This document shows positions 9,451 to 19,638 of a stretch of DNA of 64,000 nt, piece by piece (the stretch's first letter is position 1; each line of letters starts with the position of its first letter). The notes beneath the pieces were generated by a model. That model saw only the letters and a program-made list of their open reading frames with translations, was not told the origin of the DNA and searched no databases. The translations under genes and the position numbers were made by a program. The stretch covers positions 1-64,000 of the forward strand of contig NZ_JASJAV010000014.1 in assembly GCF_030066895.1 (NCBI RefSeq). Direction: 5' to 3'. Source of the DNA: Breoghania sp. (GTDB lineage: Bacteria > Pseudomonadota > Alphaproteobacteria > Rhizobiales > Stappiaceae).

Positions 9451-9527
9451 TCATTGCCCGGCTTCGTCCGAGCAATCCAGCAGACAGCGGCATCTGCGGA
9501 GAGTGCTGGATTCCCCGGGGGATGATG
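9451..9527 (+). repeat. Double-hairpin interspersed repeat, copy 1
   Basis: The left arm is ATTGCCCGG...CCGAGCAAT, followed by CCAGCA and the right arm GCTGGATTCCCCGGGGGATGAT. The same layout recurs at 48583, 50838, 54333, 55383 and 56899. It lies between convergent genes. The right hairpin is shortened compared with the other copies. Confidence 0.75.
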
Positions 9528-9587
9528 GCAGACAATCTGGGGCCCCTCTGACTGTCATCCCCGTGCCCAAGCTGCACCCGGTTCCGT

Positions 9588-10244
9588 CTATTCCAGCGCG
9601 GCCAGTTCGTTGAGGTCCTGCAGCACGGCGTTGGGCGGCATGTCGTGATATTCCTCCGGCATGTTGGCGCGGTTGATCCAGACCGTGCGGAAGCCGAAGG
9701 CAGTGGCGCCGGCGATATCCCAGCGGTTCGATGACTGGAACTAAACCGCCTCCGGGTAGATGCGGAAGTGGTTCGTCACCATCTCGTAGGCCCGCTCGTC
9801 CGTCTTGTAGACGCGCAAGAGATCGACGGAGAACACCTCGTCGAGCCCGGCAGCCGTCACCGCGCCCGCCAGCATCTGCGGCGAGTCGTTCGACAGGATG
9901 GCGAGCTTGGCGCCCGACATCCTTCAACTGCTTGAGAACCTGCGGCACTTCCGGATAGCAATCGAGCTGGTGATAGGCCTCCAGCAGCTGCGCACGCATG
10001 GAAGGATCGGTCGTCGGGATCGCCTCGAAGGCGAAACCGAGCGCCTGCTCGGTCAGGTTCCAGAAATCCTGGTAGCGGCCCATCATCGAGCGCACCCACG
10101 AATATTTCGAGCTGTTTGGCCCGCCACAGCGTCGAGAGCTGCGTTGCATCGGGGCCGACCGACCGCCTCCGCGTGCTTGCGCACCGCCGCATGGACGCCG
10201 AACAGGGTGCCGTAAGCGTCGAAGACGTAGGCCGAATGGGGCAT
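9588..10244 (-). pseudogene. Haloacid dehalogenase type II, broken
   Basis: This HAD-superfamily hydrolase resembles (S)-2-haloacid dehalogenase, which hydrolyses short 2-haloacids to 2-hydroxyacids. The N-terminus MPHSAYVFDAYGTLFGVHAA carries the nucleophile Asp in FDAYGTLF. LSNDSP (motif II), VYKTDERAYE (motif III lysine) and SSNRWDIAGA (motif IV) are all present, with length near 220. The frame is broken by frameshifts near 10160, 10100 and 9920 and by TAG at 9741-9743 replacing the Trp expected in AVWFQSSN. It was probably cotranscribed with nothing else; the VOC gene upstream is 72 bases away on the same strand. Confidence 0.72.
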
Positions 10245-10316
10245 GGGTCGAACTCCTTGACGATCGCACCTCGAGAAGACCGCGTGGCGCGGCAGGCGTC
10301 AAGGTCATCACACGCG

Positions 10317-10756
10317 CTACGGCAGGATCATCCGTCCGTTCTCGTCCAGCGGGAAGCCGGGATTGTAGACGATCTCCAGAAGATGCACGCTGCCGGGGAT
10401 GCGCACATAGGAGGAATAGCTGCCCCAGAAGACGTGTTGCGGCGTCTTTATCGGCTCCGCCCCCGCGCCAGCGCCTCGACGAAGACCTCGTCCACCTCCG
10501 CCTCGCTGTGCCCGTTCCAGGCAATGGAGACGGGAGCAAAAGGCCCGTTATTGGGTCTGGCAACATCCCCCAAGTCCGGCGTCTTCCGCCAGCGCGTCGC
10601 GGCCGAAAAGCGCCCATGCCACCGAATCGCATTGGTAGAAAGCGACCTGATCGCTGTCGAAGGTTGCGCGGTGCCACCCAAGTGCTTCCTCGAAGAAGGT
10701 TCTTGCCGTCGGGGGTCGGTTACACCCAGGGTTATGAGGATAATACGCTGTCCCAT
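10317..10756 (-). pseudogene. VOC-family (glyoxalase/dioxygenase-like) protein, frameshifted
   Basis: The reconstructed reading is MGQRIILITLGVTD, then RTFFEEALGWHRATFDSDQV, AFYQCDSVAWALFGRDAL and, after the second shift, HVFWGSYSSYVRIPGSVHLL ending MILP-stop. This is the paired beta-alpha-beta-beta-beta layout of vicinal-oxygen-chelate proteins, with metal-ligand candidates among the His and Glu residues of VHLLEIVYNPGF. At least two frameshifts (near 10710 and 10455) plus a scrambled middle break it. The substrate is unknown. Confidence 0.6.
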
Positions 10757-10937
10757 TGCCGATCTCCTGTGCAAGGTCAGAAATTTCGTATTATCGATCG
10801 GTAGATTAGAACATAAATAGAACATAAATGCAAATGGGGATTATTATTTCTCATATTGAAGAAAATCGCCGCAAGCCTTGATCCTCGGTCGGCATCGGCG
10901 TTTGATCTGCGCTTCCGAGACATAAAAGGACAAACTT

Positions 10938-11795
10938 ATGACGGAACCGTCGCAAACGTGGAGCTGGATCGATGGCACTTGGGCGGACGGTAATCCCCTC
11001 ATCGCCGGCCCCAACACGCACGCCATGTGGATGGGCTCGAGCGTATTTGACGGTGCTCGCTATTTCGAAGGCGTGATGCCCGACCTGGAGCTGCATGCCG
11101 AGCGCGTGAACGCATCGGCGCTGACCATGGGGCTGAAGCCGACCATGTTGGTGGGCGAGATCTGCGACCTCGCATGGGAAGGCGTGAAGAAATTTGAGTC
11201 GGGCACGGCCGTTTACATCAAGCCGATGTACTGGTCGGAAGGCAACGGCATCGGCTTGATCTCGCCGGATGCGGAGACGACGCGTTTCTGCCTGAACCTG
11301 TTCGCGGCGCCGATGGCTTCGGCGGATGCGACGTTCTCGGTCACGCTGTCGCCCTATCGCCGTCCGACCGCGGAGATCGCGCCGGTCAACGCCAAGGCGG
11401 GATGTCTCTATCCCAATAACGCCCGCGCCATCCGCGAGGCCACGGCCCGCGGCTTCGACAATGCGCTCGTGCGTGACACGCTCGGCAACATCGCGGAACT
11501 GACCAGCGCCAACATCTTCATGGTCAAGGACGGATCGGTTCACACGCCCTATGCCAACGGCACGTTCCTGAACGGCATCACGCGCCAGCGCATCATCAAG
11601 CTGCTGCGCGGAGCCGGGGTCGATGTCTATGAGCGCAACCTCGTGATGGACGACTTCCTGGATGCCGACGAAATCTTCTCCACCGGCAACTATTCCAAGG
11701 TGATGCCGGTCGGCCGCATCGAGAGCCGCGAATTGCATCCCGGCCCGGTGGCCAAGCGCGCCCGCGAGCTCTACTGGGACTTCGCCCACGCCTGA
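10938..11795 (+). CDS. ilvE: Branched-chain amino-acid aminotransferase (class IV PLP)
   Basis: This 285-residue fold-type IV PLP enzyme is of the kind that interconverts branched-chain amino acids and their 2-oxo acids with 2-oxoglutarate. Hallmarks are SSVFDGARYFEGV near residue 35, the PLP-lysine region PVNAKAGCLYPNNARAI, the ELTSANIFMV loop and NGITRQRIIKLLR with TGNYSKVMPV near the C-terminus. Members annotated as D-amino-acid aminotransferase or aminodeoxychorismate lyase share this fold, so substrate is assigned by resemblance only. The ATG follows AAAAGGACAAACTT. The gene is intact and monocistronic. Confidence 0.85.
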   Translation: MTEPSQTWSWIDGTWADGNPLIAGPNTHAMWMGSSVFDGARYFEGVMPDLELHAERVNASALTMGLKPTMLVGEICDLAWEGVKKFESGTAVYIKPMYWSEGNGIGLISPDAETTRFCLNLFAAPMASADATFSVTLSPYRRPTAEIAPVNAKAGCLYPNNARAIREATARGFDNALVRDTLGNIAELTSANIFMVKDGSVHTPYANGTFLNGITRQRIIKLLRGAGVDVYERNLVMDDFLDADEIFSTGNYSKVMPVGRIESRELHPGPVAKRARELYWDFAHA

Positions 11796-11917
11796 GCCCG
11801 ACTATCGGAGGTCGGGCCGCGAGCCCGAACACGAATATCGGCGTCCACGTTTGCGCACGGGCGCCGAAATCATTTCTGCCCCACGTTGGAGAGGGGGCGC
11901 CTGTTACGGTGGTCCGG

Positions 11918-12047
11918 CCCATCCTTCGAGACGGCGCTTCGCACCTCCTCAGAATGACTTTATCACATTGATATTACGAAGATAATAAGACTCGCGCACA
12001 ACGTCATCGTGAGGAGGGCCAACAGGCCCGTCTCGAAGGATGAGCCA
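11918..12047. repeat. ~128-bp element with 14-bp terminal inverted repeats, copy 1
   Basis: The element runs from CCCATCCTTCGAGACGG to CCCGTCTCGAAGGATGAG. Inner sequence (CTCCTCAGAATGACTTTATC...TATTGATATTA-like AT core...CAACGTCATCGTGAGGAG) is shared with the copy at 40549. The size, terminal inverted repeats and AT-rich core are MITE-like; no coding capacity is present. Confidence 0.75.
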
Positions 12048-12091
12048 TCCGACGCTCTCAACGTTGCGACCCACATCCGTCCTGAAACGCC

Positions 12092-13235
12092 CTAGAGCTC
12101 TCCCGAGCGCGCCGGAACCAGCGTAAGCGCTGCTGCGGCGACGAGCGTGACCGCCGCCCCGAGCAAGGGCAGCAGGAAGCTGCCTGTCGCATCGAAGGCG
12201 AAGCCCGCCACGCTCGGGTCGATCATCTGACCAAGACCGAAAGCCGCCATCATCAGCGCCACCGCCGCATGGGCATTGCCGCGCGAGAGAATGCGCGCCT
12301 GCATCAACCCGACCGCGGTGATGGAGATGAATGTGCCGCCCACCATCATCGCCGCGAGCACGACCACGACGCCGGAATTCGAAACCACCGACAGCGTCAC
12401 CCCCAGCGCCTCCACCAGGCAGGTGATCGCGTAGACCTGCGCATTGCCGATCCTCCGCGCGATTGCGGTCCAGAAGGCGATCGACGGCATGCCCGCAAGC
12501 CCGACGGCGACCCAGATCGCAGTCTCGTAGGGGCTGAGCGTCGGCGACATGCGTGCCATCGTGGAAATGAAGGTGGTGGTGATGACATAGCCGAAGCCGA
12601 ACAGGCCATAGCTGACATAGAGCGCGATCAACCGCCGATTCACCGGCTCTCGGTGCCGGTTGCGGGAGGCGGGCGGCTCCTTGGTCTTCTCCACTAGTCA
12701 CGCGCAGACGACAAGCGCGAGCGCGGAGACGAGCCCGCTCGCATACCACAGCATGCGCCAATCTGCGCCGAACGAGGCAAGCGCTGACACCGGCAAAATG
12801 CAGGCCCACCAACCCCGGCCGCCCCGCCGTCGTGATCTGGTCCAGCACCAGTGCGGAGGCGAAGACCAGCACATAGGCGCTGGCAATGCCGCTCAAGAAC
12901 CGGATCACCATGAACGCGAGAACGCTGTCGACCAGCCCCATCGCCGCCGTGGTGGCGGCCGAAAGAGCCAGCGCCGACAGGAAGATCGTGCGCCTGTCGC
13001 CCGGCAACATTGCTGTCAGCCGTCCGGAGGCCGCGGCCAGCGCGCCGACCATGTAGGCGAGGACGTTGGCAGACGCGATCAGCCCGCTGTCGGCCGGCGT
13101 GATCCGCGCATCCTGAACCATGAACGACAGGATCGGCGTATAGACGAAACGCCCGATCCCCATGGCGGCGACGAGCGAAAAAAGTCCGCCGAAAGCGACG
13201 GGCAATACGGAGGAGGGGACTGCGACCTGCGACAT
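12092..13235 (-). pseudogene. YbfB/YjiJ-like MFS transporter, broken
   Basis: The N-terminal half has MFS helices (MGIGRFVYTPILSFMVQD, SANVLAYMVGALAAASGRL). The C-terminal half starts after a hydrophilic loop (KTKEPPASRNRHREP) and has LYVSYGLFGFGYVITTTFIS and five more helices. A frameshift near 12785 and a TGA at 12698-12700 (between VVCA and LVEKTKE) lie between the halves. Total length would be about 380 residues, normal for the family. The substrate is unknown. The end overlaps no other gene and lies 45 bases from the MITE-like element. Confidence 0.7.
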
Positions 13236-13343
13236 TCTGACATGTTAGCATGTCATGTCATGCGCCCGCGCCAAGCGCTTGTTTGACGGGGGCGGGCGAG
13301 GCCTCTCATTCCGCTACGTCTTCACCCAAACTTAGGGACTCGC

Positions 13344-14241
13344 ATGCTTCGCTTGCCTGAGCAGACGGACGTGCAGGCGGGCGTGCGAGAGGCGCAAGAG
13401 ACGATCGACAAGTTCAACATGGCGGTGACGCTGAGCGGGGCATGCTGGCGGGTGCTTATGCTCGACAAGGAAATGCTGCTCTTTCCGCTCATGTCACTCG
13501 TGGCGCTGGGGCTTGTCATGGCGGGCATCTTCGTTCCCGCGTTTGCTGGCGGCGATCTCGCCCAATTCTAGCAGGCGCTTGCCGCCGAGCCGGACATCTA
13601 CCAGAACCCGCGGCTCGTGGTGTTGCTCTTCCTGCTCTATTTCCTGAGCTACTTCGTCATCACCTTCTTCAATGCCGGGCTGCTCGCCTGCGCCATGATC
13701 CGCCTATCGGGCGACGACCCGATGGTCGCCGACGGCATTCGTGCTTCCTCCCGCATGCTGCCGCAGATTTTCGCCTGGGCGCTGTTTTCCGCCTCCATCG
13801 GTATGCTGCTGAACTTCATTGCCAGCCGCTTCAAGGGGCTGGGGCGACTGTTCGTCGGACTTCTGGGGGCGGCGTGGTCGATCGCGGTCTATTTCGTCGT
13901 GCCGGTGCTTGTGGTGGAGGGCGTTGGCCCGTTCCGTCTCCATGATCCGCAAGACCTGGGGCGAGGCGCTGCTTGCCAATGTGGGGCTGAGCTTGCTTTC
14001 CACCGTGGCGAGCTGGATGACCTTTCCCTTCATTTTCTGGGCCGTCTTCAACTTCAAGACCGCGCCCGCGCTGTCGATTTTCGTCTTCGCCTGCATCGGG
14101 GCCCGGTTCTTCATCACCGGGCTGATCGTTTCCATCTTGAACGCGATCCTGAAGGCGGCGCTCTACGTCTATGCCTACGAGGGGCGGGTGCCGGAAAATT
14201 TTGACGCAGATATCTTCCGCAACGCCTTCCGCGAGGAATAG
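13344..14241 (+). pseudogene. Six-helix membrane protein (DUF6159-like), broken
   Basis: The reconstructed protein (about 298 residues) has roughly six hydrophobic helices, including LFPLMSLVALGLVMAGIF, VVLLFLLYFLSYFVITFF and FVFACIGARFFITGLIVS. It also contains MIRKTWGEALLANVGLSLLS, a layout that recalls the DUF6159 family of uncharacterised membrane proteins. A TAG at 13569-13571 interrupts GGDLAQF-stop-QALAAEP, and a frameshift near 13930 separates the last third. The family name is tentative. Confidence 0.55.
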
Positions 14242-14565
14242 GCGTTTTCCGGAGCATCCCGCCTAAGGCACGAAAAAAATCTGTGTTTTCCGGCATCCTG
14301 GATGGAACCTCAGGCGGCAATCTTTCATTATCAAAATGAACGGACGGGTGCGCGCGCCATTGTCGCGACCGGCACATTTACTTATGTTGCCAGTCACCGG
14401 CGGTACGCGGTTCGGCGCCCGCGCTGCAATTCTGATCGAGACGCAATCCCGAACGACGGACTACGCTCGAAGCATTCAACCGGCCTGACCGGGGCCCGGT
14501 CCTCAATCGAGGGGGCCGTGCGCCGGGAGAGGCCCATGTCTTCATCCATCGAAAGGAGGACCCAG
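14242..14565. other. sodB leader, no gene seen
   Basis: These 324 bases separate the broken membrane-protein gene from sodB. An open frame crosses it only because it continues into sodB; it has no plausible protein content. It presumably holds the sodB promoter, but no clear -35/-10 pair or Fur-like box could be assigned by eye. Confidence 0.4.
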
Positions 14566-15168
14566 ATGGCGTTCGAACTTCCCGACCTGCACTATGCCTA
14601 CGATGCGCTCGCACCCTACATGTCTGCCGAGACGCTGGAATACCACCACGACAAGCATCACCAAGCCTATGTCACCAACGGCAACAACCTGCTGAAGGAC
14701 TCGGGTCTTGAGGGCAAGTCGCTCGAGGACGTGATCAAGGAGAGCTTCGGCAAGATTCCGGGCCTCTTCAACAACGCCGCCCAGCACTACAACCACGTCC
14801 ATTTCTGGAAGTGGATGAAGCCGAATGGCGGCGGCAAGTCCATCCCGGGTGCGCTCTCGGTCAAGATCGACAGCGATCTGGGCGGCTACGACAAGTTCAA
14901 GGTCGACTTCTGCAACGCAGGTGCCACGCAGTTCGGCTCCGGCTGGGCCTGGCTGGTTCTCAATGCTGAGGGTAAGCTGGAAGTCACCAAGACGCCGAAC
15001 GGCGAGAACCCGCTGGTCCACGGCGGCACGCCGCTCCTCGGCGTCGACGTGTGGGAGCACTCCTACTACATCGACTACCGCAACGCGCGCCCGAAATACC
15101 TGGAAGCCTTCATCGACAATCTCATCAATTGGGAATATGTCGAGGAGCTGTACGAAGCGGCCAAATAA
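14566..15168 (+). CDS. sodB: Superoxide dismutase, iron type
   Basis: This 200-residue Fe/Mn-superoxide dismutase converts superoxide to oxygen and peroxide. Metal ligands are visible in the family motifs: first His in EYHHDKHH, second in NHVHFWKW, and Asp and His in GVDVWEHSYYIDYRN. FNNAAQHYNH and GSGWAWLVL with a downstream Gln/Gly pattern favour the iron type. ATG 14566 is set by GAAAGGAGG ending seven bases upstream and by the standard start MAFELPDLHYAYDAL. The gene is intact, with its own terminator. Confidence 0.95.
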   Translation: MAFELPDLHYAYDALAPYMSAETLEYHHDKHHQAYVTNGNNLLKDSGLEGKSLEDVIKESFGKIPGLFNNAAQHYNHVHFWKWMKPNGGGKSIPGALSVKIDSDLGGYDKFKVDFCNAGATQFGSGWAWLVLNAEGKLEVTKTPNGENPLVHGGTPLLGVDVWEHSYYIDYRNARPKYLEAFIDNLINWEYVEELYEAAK

Positions 15169-15197
15169 GCCGTTTCGACGAATAAGAGTTTTGCGAG

Positions 15198-15228
15198 AGG
15201 ACGGGCCGACAGGCCCGCCCTTTTTGCA
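15198..15228 (+). terminator. sodB terminator
   Basis: ACGGGCCGACAGGCCCGCCC folds into a GGGCC/GGCCC stem directly followed by TTTTTG, about 30 bases after the sodB stop. Confidence 0.75.
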
Positions 15229-15330
15229 TTTGGGGCGATAGTCCGAGTGATGGCGGCGCTGCGGCGGACAAGATGACGAGCAGGCCCCGCTTGTTTCGAA
15301 GTGTGTTTCAGACAAGAGCCCGGCCCCATT

Positions 15331-15377
15331 ACCTCTCCCATGGTGAGAGGTCGGCGCTTTGGCGCCGAGTGAGAGGT
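15331..15377. repeat. ACCTCTCCCATGG-type inverted repeat, copy 1
   Basis: ACCTCTCCCATGGTGAGAGGT is a self-complementary block followed by TCGGCGC/GGCGCCGA. A longer related element occupies 48766-48880. Confidence 0.65.
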
Positions 15378-15420
15378 GTTGGATTCTCGGTATCCACGAG
15401 ACATCCCATCTCCTCCGGCT

Positions 15421-15523
15421 GTCATTACCGCAAAGGCGGGGATCCCGTACCCACCGGCCTCGACCGTCGCGCGCAATTTCTCCCCTCTCTAGAATGCTGG
15501 ATTTCCGCCTGCACGGGAATGAC
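15421..15523. repeat. ~103-bp inverted-repeat element, copy 1
   Basis: The left end GTCATTACCGCAAAGGCGGGGATC and the right end GATTTCCGCCTGCACGGGAATGAC are imperfect inverted repeats. A closely similar element is at 40411-40513. No coding capacity is present. Confidence 0.65.
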
Positions 15524-15586
15524 AAGCGGCGTGTTCCTTCTCTGAGTGGAAATACATAAGATATTGGCAATGCGAGAGGAGGAACG

Positions 15587-16896
15587 GTGGAGTCGTCATC
15601 AGAACCGGGGTCGGCATCCGAAGAGCTAGCACCGAAATTTGACCAAGACGAGTTCGAGGCGTGGCTGCGCAATCAGAAGGTCGAGGTCTTGTTCGCCATC
15701 GCGGCGTGCACCGCCCTGCGGATGATGCCAAGGCTCCATCGATGTCATGTGGCATAATAGAACTACGTCCAACCCATTGGTAATTGACCGAATTTTATTG
15801 CCGCTATTTCGGGTCTTGGCGTTGCCATGGGGTGCGGCCAAATACCCTGCTCGCGCCAGAGAGATTCTTACCTCCGCCGCCTTCACCTCCGCTGGTAACG
15901 CGGTCTCCTCCATGGCGATACTGTCTTTGCCAATATTGTCAGAGCCGCCTTCGCGGCCTCAACAACTGCCAGGGACTTTGCCTCTGGTATTGCGATCACC
16001 GATGATAATGCTAGGGGGCGCCGACGTCGCCCGTGCCTTTGCCTCTGTCCTCACTGTAGCCGACGCCGCGGCTAGAGCCGCCTTTGCCGATGATCAAGCA
16101 TTCCTTGTTCACGGTGGAGCTGTGGCCGTTCTCACAGAAAGGTCGCTTTGGCCGGATAACGTGCCTTCCGCGCTATCTAGGAGCCTCGACTATCTTAAGA
16201 AAACTCTGTTCTCCCACGACCCAAACTGGCATGTCTGGACCGACTGGTACGAAGTCCGCCTGAAAGGCGTGCCGAGTGACGAAGCCCTCGAAGTTGCCCG
16301 TGTCACCTTGCCGGAACCTCTCTGGGAGCAGGGTGCTGCGGCGGTGAATGCCGAACTCCTCAACCTGACCGAGTTGGCGCGAAAGGGACCTGAGGCCGTC
16401 GAGGCCCGGATGGACGAACTACGCCGCCAATACGGCGACGATAACCCGAAAACTCCCCCTGATTCCGCCCCTGAACCCGCCGAAAGCCCCAACGTCTGGA
16501 TGCTTCAGTACAAGCCGGACGAGCGCACGAAGTACTGGCTCGCGAAGGTCCGGCCGGGAGGACCGTTGTCGTGGAAGTCCGGTCGGATGGGCGTGCTGTC
16601 CGAGATCTGCGAAGGCGATCGGTCATCTATCGCCGCACGATCGAGGGAGACGATCGCGGTGGCATCACCGATATCGGTCTCGCATTGCGTCCTCCGAGGT
16701 GAAGGAGGAAGACGGCATCTGCTGGTTCCGGACCCGCGTCACTGAATTCTTCGATGAGATCCTCGTGCCTCTCGATGAGGTCCAGCGTGACGCAATGCCG
16801 GATCGAGGCTTCTAGCAGGGATCGATCCTCAAGCTGAAACCACAGGAGGCTCTGGTCACCGACGACCTCCTGCGCCGCCATGGACAGGGCCGCTGA
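15587..16896 (+). pseudogene. Ala-rich protein with C-terminal EVE/PUA-like domain, broken
   Basis: A GTG start is set by GAGAGGAGG five bases upstream. Pieces in order are an N-terminal FDQDEFEAWLRNQKVEVLF segment, an Ala-rich helical middle (VRAAFAASTTARDF, ADAAARAAFADDQAF), a WHVWTDWYEVRLKG and LWEQGAAAVNAEL block, a Pro/Asp linker, and a C-terminal ~110-residue domain (WMLQYKPDERTKYWLAKV, GDRVIYRRT, GGITDIG, ILKLKPQEALVTDDLL). The last resembles EVE/PUA-like nucleobase-binding domains. Frameshifts lie near 15750, 15915, 16015, 16615 and 16690, with TAG at 16813-16815. The stop overlaps the next start as TGATG, indicating coupling with the KAP gene. Confidence 0.6.
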
Positions 16897-19049
16897 TGGG
16901 CGAGGCGCCTCTCCCACCACCATACAACCTCCAGACCGAAACCTGGTTCACGCCGGATGACGCGGAAACCGAGCATGACGATCTCGGCCGCGGTGTGCTG
17001 GCCATCGCGCTGGCCCGGAGGCTTCATCTTATCTGGTGTCGGCTGAACGGTGCGCAGCCGGGGGATATGCGAACCGAACGCTCCGTTCCTTCAAAGGGCA
17101 TCGATTCCGCCTCCTGGACCGGACGGACGGAGACCAAAAACCGTTTCTTCGACCGCGATCACACCCGTGCCGCCTTCGTCCTGCACCTCGACGCGCCATG
17201 GGGCGGCGGCAAGATGACCTTCGCCAATTTACTCGCCCGCGTCCTCAACCCGACCGGATACAGCCGCGGCGCCGGCTCGTTTCTGCGCGAGCGCTGTGGG
17301 GATGCCGATATCTCTGGCGCCTTTCTCGAGGAGGAGCATCGCAACTGGCCGGAAGACGCGCGCAGACCGTGGATTGTCGTGCCGTTCAACGCCTGGCAGG
17401 CAGAACATGTCACACCGCCTTGGTGGGTGTTCTATCAAACCATCCGCCGCAAAGCATTCGACTCGGTAATCTACGAAGGTCTCGATCCTGTTGCCCCGGA
17501 GACCAAGACATCGCCGCCGGAGACCTTCCGGCAACGATCGCGTCCGCTTGTGAGCTCGCCTCTGGTGACCGGAACTCTGGTGGTGGCTTTCCAATCCGAA
17601 GGTCAAATCCTTTCTGATCACCGCGGGCATTAGCATCGCTTTGCTTTTGTGCTTGTATTTTTTTGGCATAGTCCAGGTTTTTCCAAAGGACGGCAAATCC
17701 GTGCTTGGATTTGCTTTGCCGTCAGGCAGTGGCGGGTTCGATCTGGGAACCGGCTTGGGTCTAATTCTCTCCGGCCTGACGGGCATCAGCGTATTCTGGG
17801 CGATTGGCGCGTTATTCACCGAGTCCATTCGTCCCGGCACCAACACGTTGGCCGGACGCTTGTCGCTGGGCGCGGGCGATCCGTTCGAGCGCTTCCGAAA
17901 GCATTTCTACGAAACCATGGAGCGAGTCCGTCGGCTCGTTCTGGTCGTGGTGGACGATCTCGATCGCTGCAAGCCGGAATTCATCGTAGATCTGGTGCGC
18001 GGCATGCAGACCCTACTGCGTTCGCCGCGTGTCGTCTTCGTCGTTCTCGGTGACCGCGACTGGATCGAGCGGGTCTTCGAGGTTCACCACGACAAGATGA
18101 AGGACATCAATGTTGGCTCGCAACAAACCTTCGGTTCACGGTTCGTCTAAAAGGCGATCCAGATGTCGTTCATCCTGCCCGCGCTCAACCCGAAGAACCA
18201 GGAGGGCTATGTTCGCCGCCTGCTCATGGGCGTTCGCGACGATACCCCGCCTGTGCCGGAGGATGCGGTTACTCCGCAGGAGGCGGAAGTCTGGCGGCAG
18301 GCTTTTCAGAAGGTTGCCGAAATCAAATCCGTCACCACGACGGATTTCGTCGGTATCAAAGAGGAGGTCTGGAAGGAAGTCGGTAGTGCGCAACAGGCGA
18401 GCCCGGACTTCGTCTTCGAAGCCGACTTCACGGGATCGGGGGAAGCTGGGGACGCTCCCGCGCCGAACGTGAAATTCGAGCGCTGGCTCAAGGACGAGAT
18501 GACCATCCGGGCCGCGGCTTCGGAAGAGGCGGAAGCCGAGCCCTCCCACCGTCTGCTGCCGCTGGCCGATCATCTGCCCGCCAATCCGCGCCAGATTAAG
18601 CGGATCGTCAACGCGGTCACCATGTACAATGCCGTTGCCATCCAGCAGCGCGACTGGGAAAGCGACAATCCGCGCTGGTTGCAACTCGCCCGCTGGATCG
18701 TCATCATGACCGAATGGCCGAAGAGCTGGCGCGCTCTGGCGTCCTATCCCGCTTTTGCCGATCCGGTTCCCATTGCCGACGAGAAGGAGCTTGAGCAGAA
18801 GGCCGGTGCCGCGCTGAAGAATCTCGAAAGCCTGGCGGATCTTCCCGCTTCCCTGGAGCAGATCCAAGCGGAGGTCGCGCGAATTCGTAACGATGCCAAC
18901 CTCTTGACGCTTGTCTCCGGCGATGTGGAGGGAAGCGGCGAGGCGCTCGACAGGGCGGCCGTGCTGGACCTTTCCACGCTTACTCCGCTTCACAGCCGCA
19001 TTACCGAATCCGGGGGGACGGGGACGACGGCAAAAAGGAAGACGCCTGA
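16896..19049 (+). pseudogene. KAP-family P-loop NTPase with inserted membrane helices, broken
   Basis: Walker A is in APWGGGKMTFANLL (the residue after GGGK is Met where Ser/Thr is normal, an impairing change). Two hydrophobic segments follow (LITAGISIALLLCLYFFGIV and LGLILSGLTGISVFWAIGAL), then Walker B LVVVDDLDRC and VFVVLGDRDWIERVF. HLPANPRQIKRIVN is the KAP sensor region. Helices between Walker A and B are typical of KAP NTPases, a family including the phage-exclusion protein PifA. Lesions are a frameshift near 17575, TAA at 18148-18150 (Glu expected, SRFVEKAIQ), and probably one in the G run at 19013-19018; the alternative frame there ends GKKEDA-stop at 19049. The uncorrected frame runs into the PilZ gene. 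Confidence 0.75.
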
Positions 19050-19263
19050 GCTTTTTCCTCAAGATCAGCCCCTTCCTCAAGATCAGCCCCGCGCAAGCCC
19101 CGTGCGCTATCGGTTGGGTATGATCGAGTCGAGAATCGCCCCGCCGCATCCCCCGGCCTCATCCCGTCCGCGCGGCTCCCGCAATGCGGGGGAGGGGGCG
19201 TCCAATGGCAAGGTGATCGATCTGGTCGCCACGCGCGTGGTCCGCAGGGAGGGAAATGGCGGT

Positions 19264-19611
19264 ATGGGGAGGAAACCCGAGCCTGGACGCGATGCGCGCC
19301 GTCATCCGCGCAAGCCGACGCGCCTGCGCATGGGCAAGATCGCCGATCTCGATGACCGCTTCGTCAGCGAATGCGTGATCCGCGATCTCTCGCCCGGCGG
19401 TGCGCGCCTCGTCCTGTCGGCCAAGATCTCGCTTCCCGCCATCATCGTGCTCTTCGATGAACTGGAGGATACGATCGTGCCCACCACGGTGCGGTGGCGG
19501 TGCGGCAACGAAACCGGCATCAACTTCGATGTACCGCCCGCCAAGCTGAAGCATTTCCGCTTAAGCCGTCTGCGCTCGCTCGCCCATCGGTATTATGTGG
19601 TCGACGACTGA
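19264..19611 (+). CDS. PilZ-domain protein
   Basis: This 115-residue single-domain protein has the PilZ c-di-GMP motifs: RRHPRKPTR near the start (RxxxR type) and DLSPGGA some 30 residues later (D/NxSxxG). The remaining beta-strand pattern (AIIVLFDELEDTIVPTTVRW, NETGINF) fits the barrel. ATG 19264 follows GGGAGGGAAATGGCGGT. The frame is open upstream for 1.1 kb into the KAP pseudogene, which I regard as an accident of a lost stop and not a fusion. The partner protein or process is unknown. Confidence 0.8.
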   Translation: MGRKPEPGRDARRHPRKPTRLRMGKIADLDDRFVSECVIRDLSPGGARLVLSAKISLPAIIVLFDELEDTIVPTTVRWRCGNETGINFDVPPAKLKHFRLSRLRSLAHRYYVVDD

Positions 19612-19638
19612 GGTGCGAACAGGCGCAATGCTTGACGT

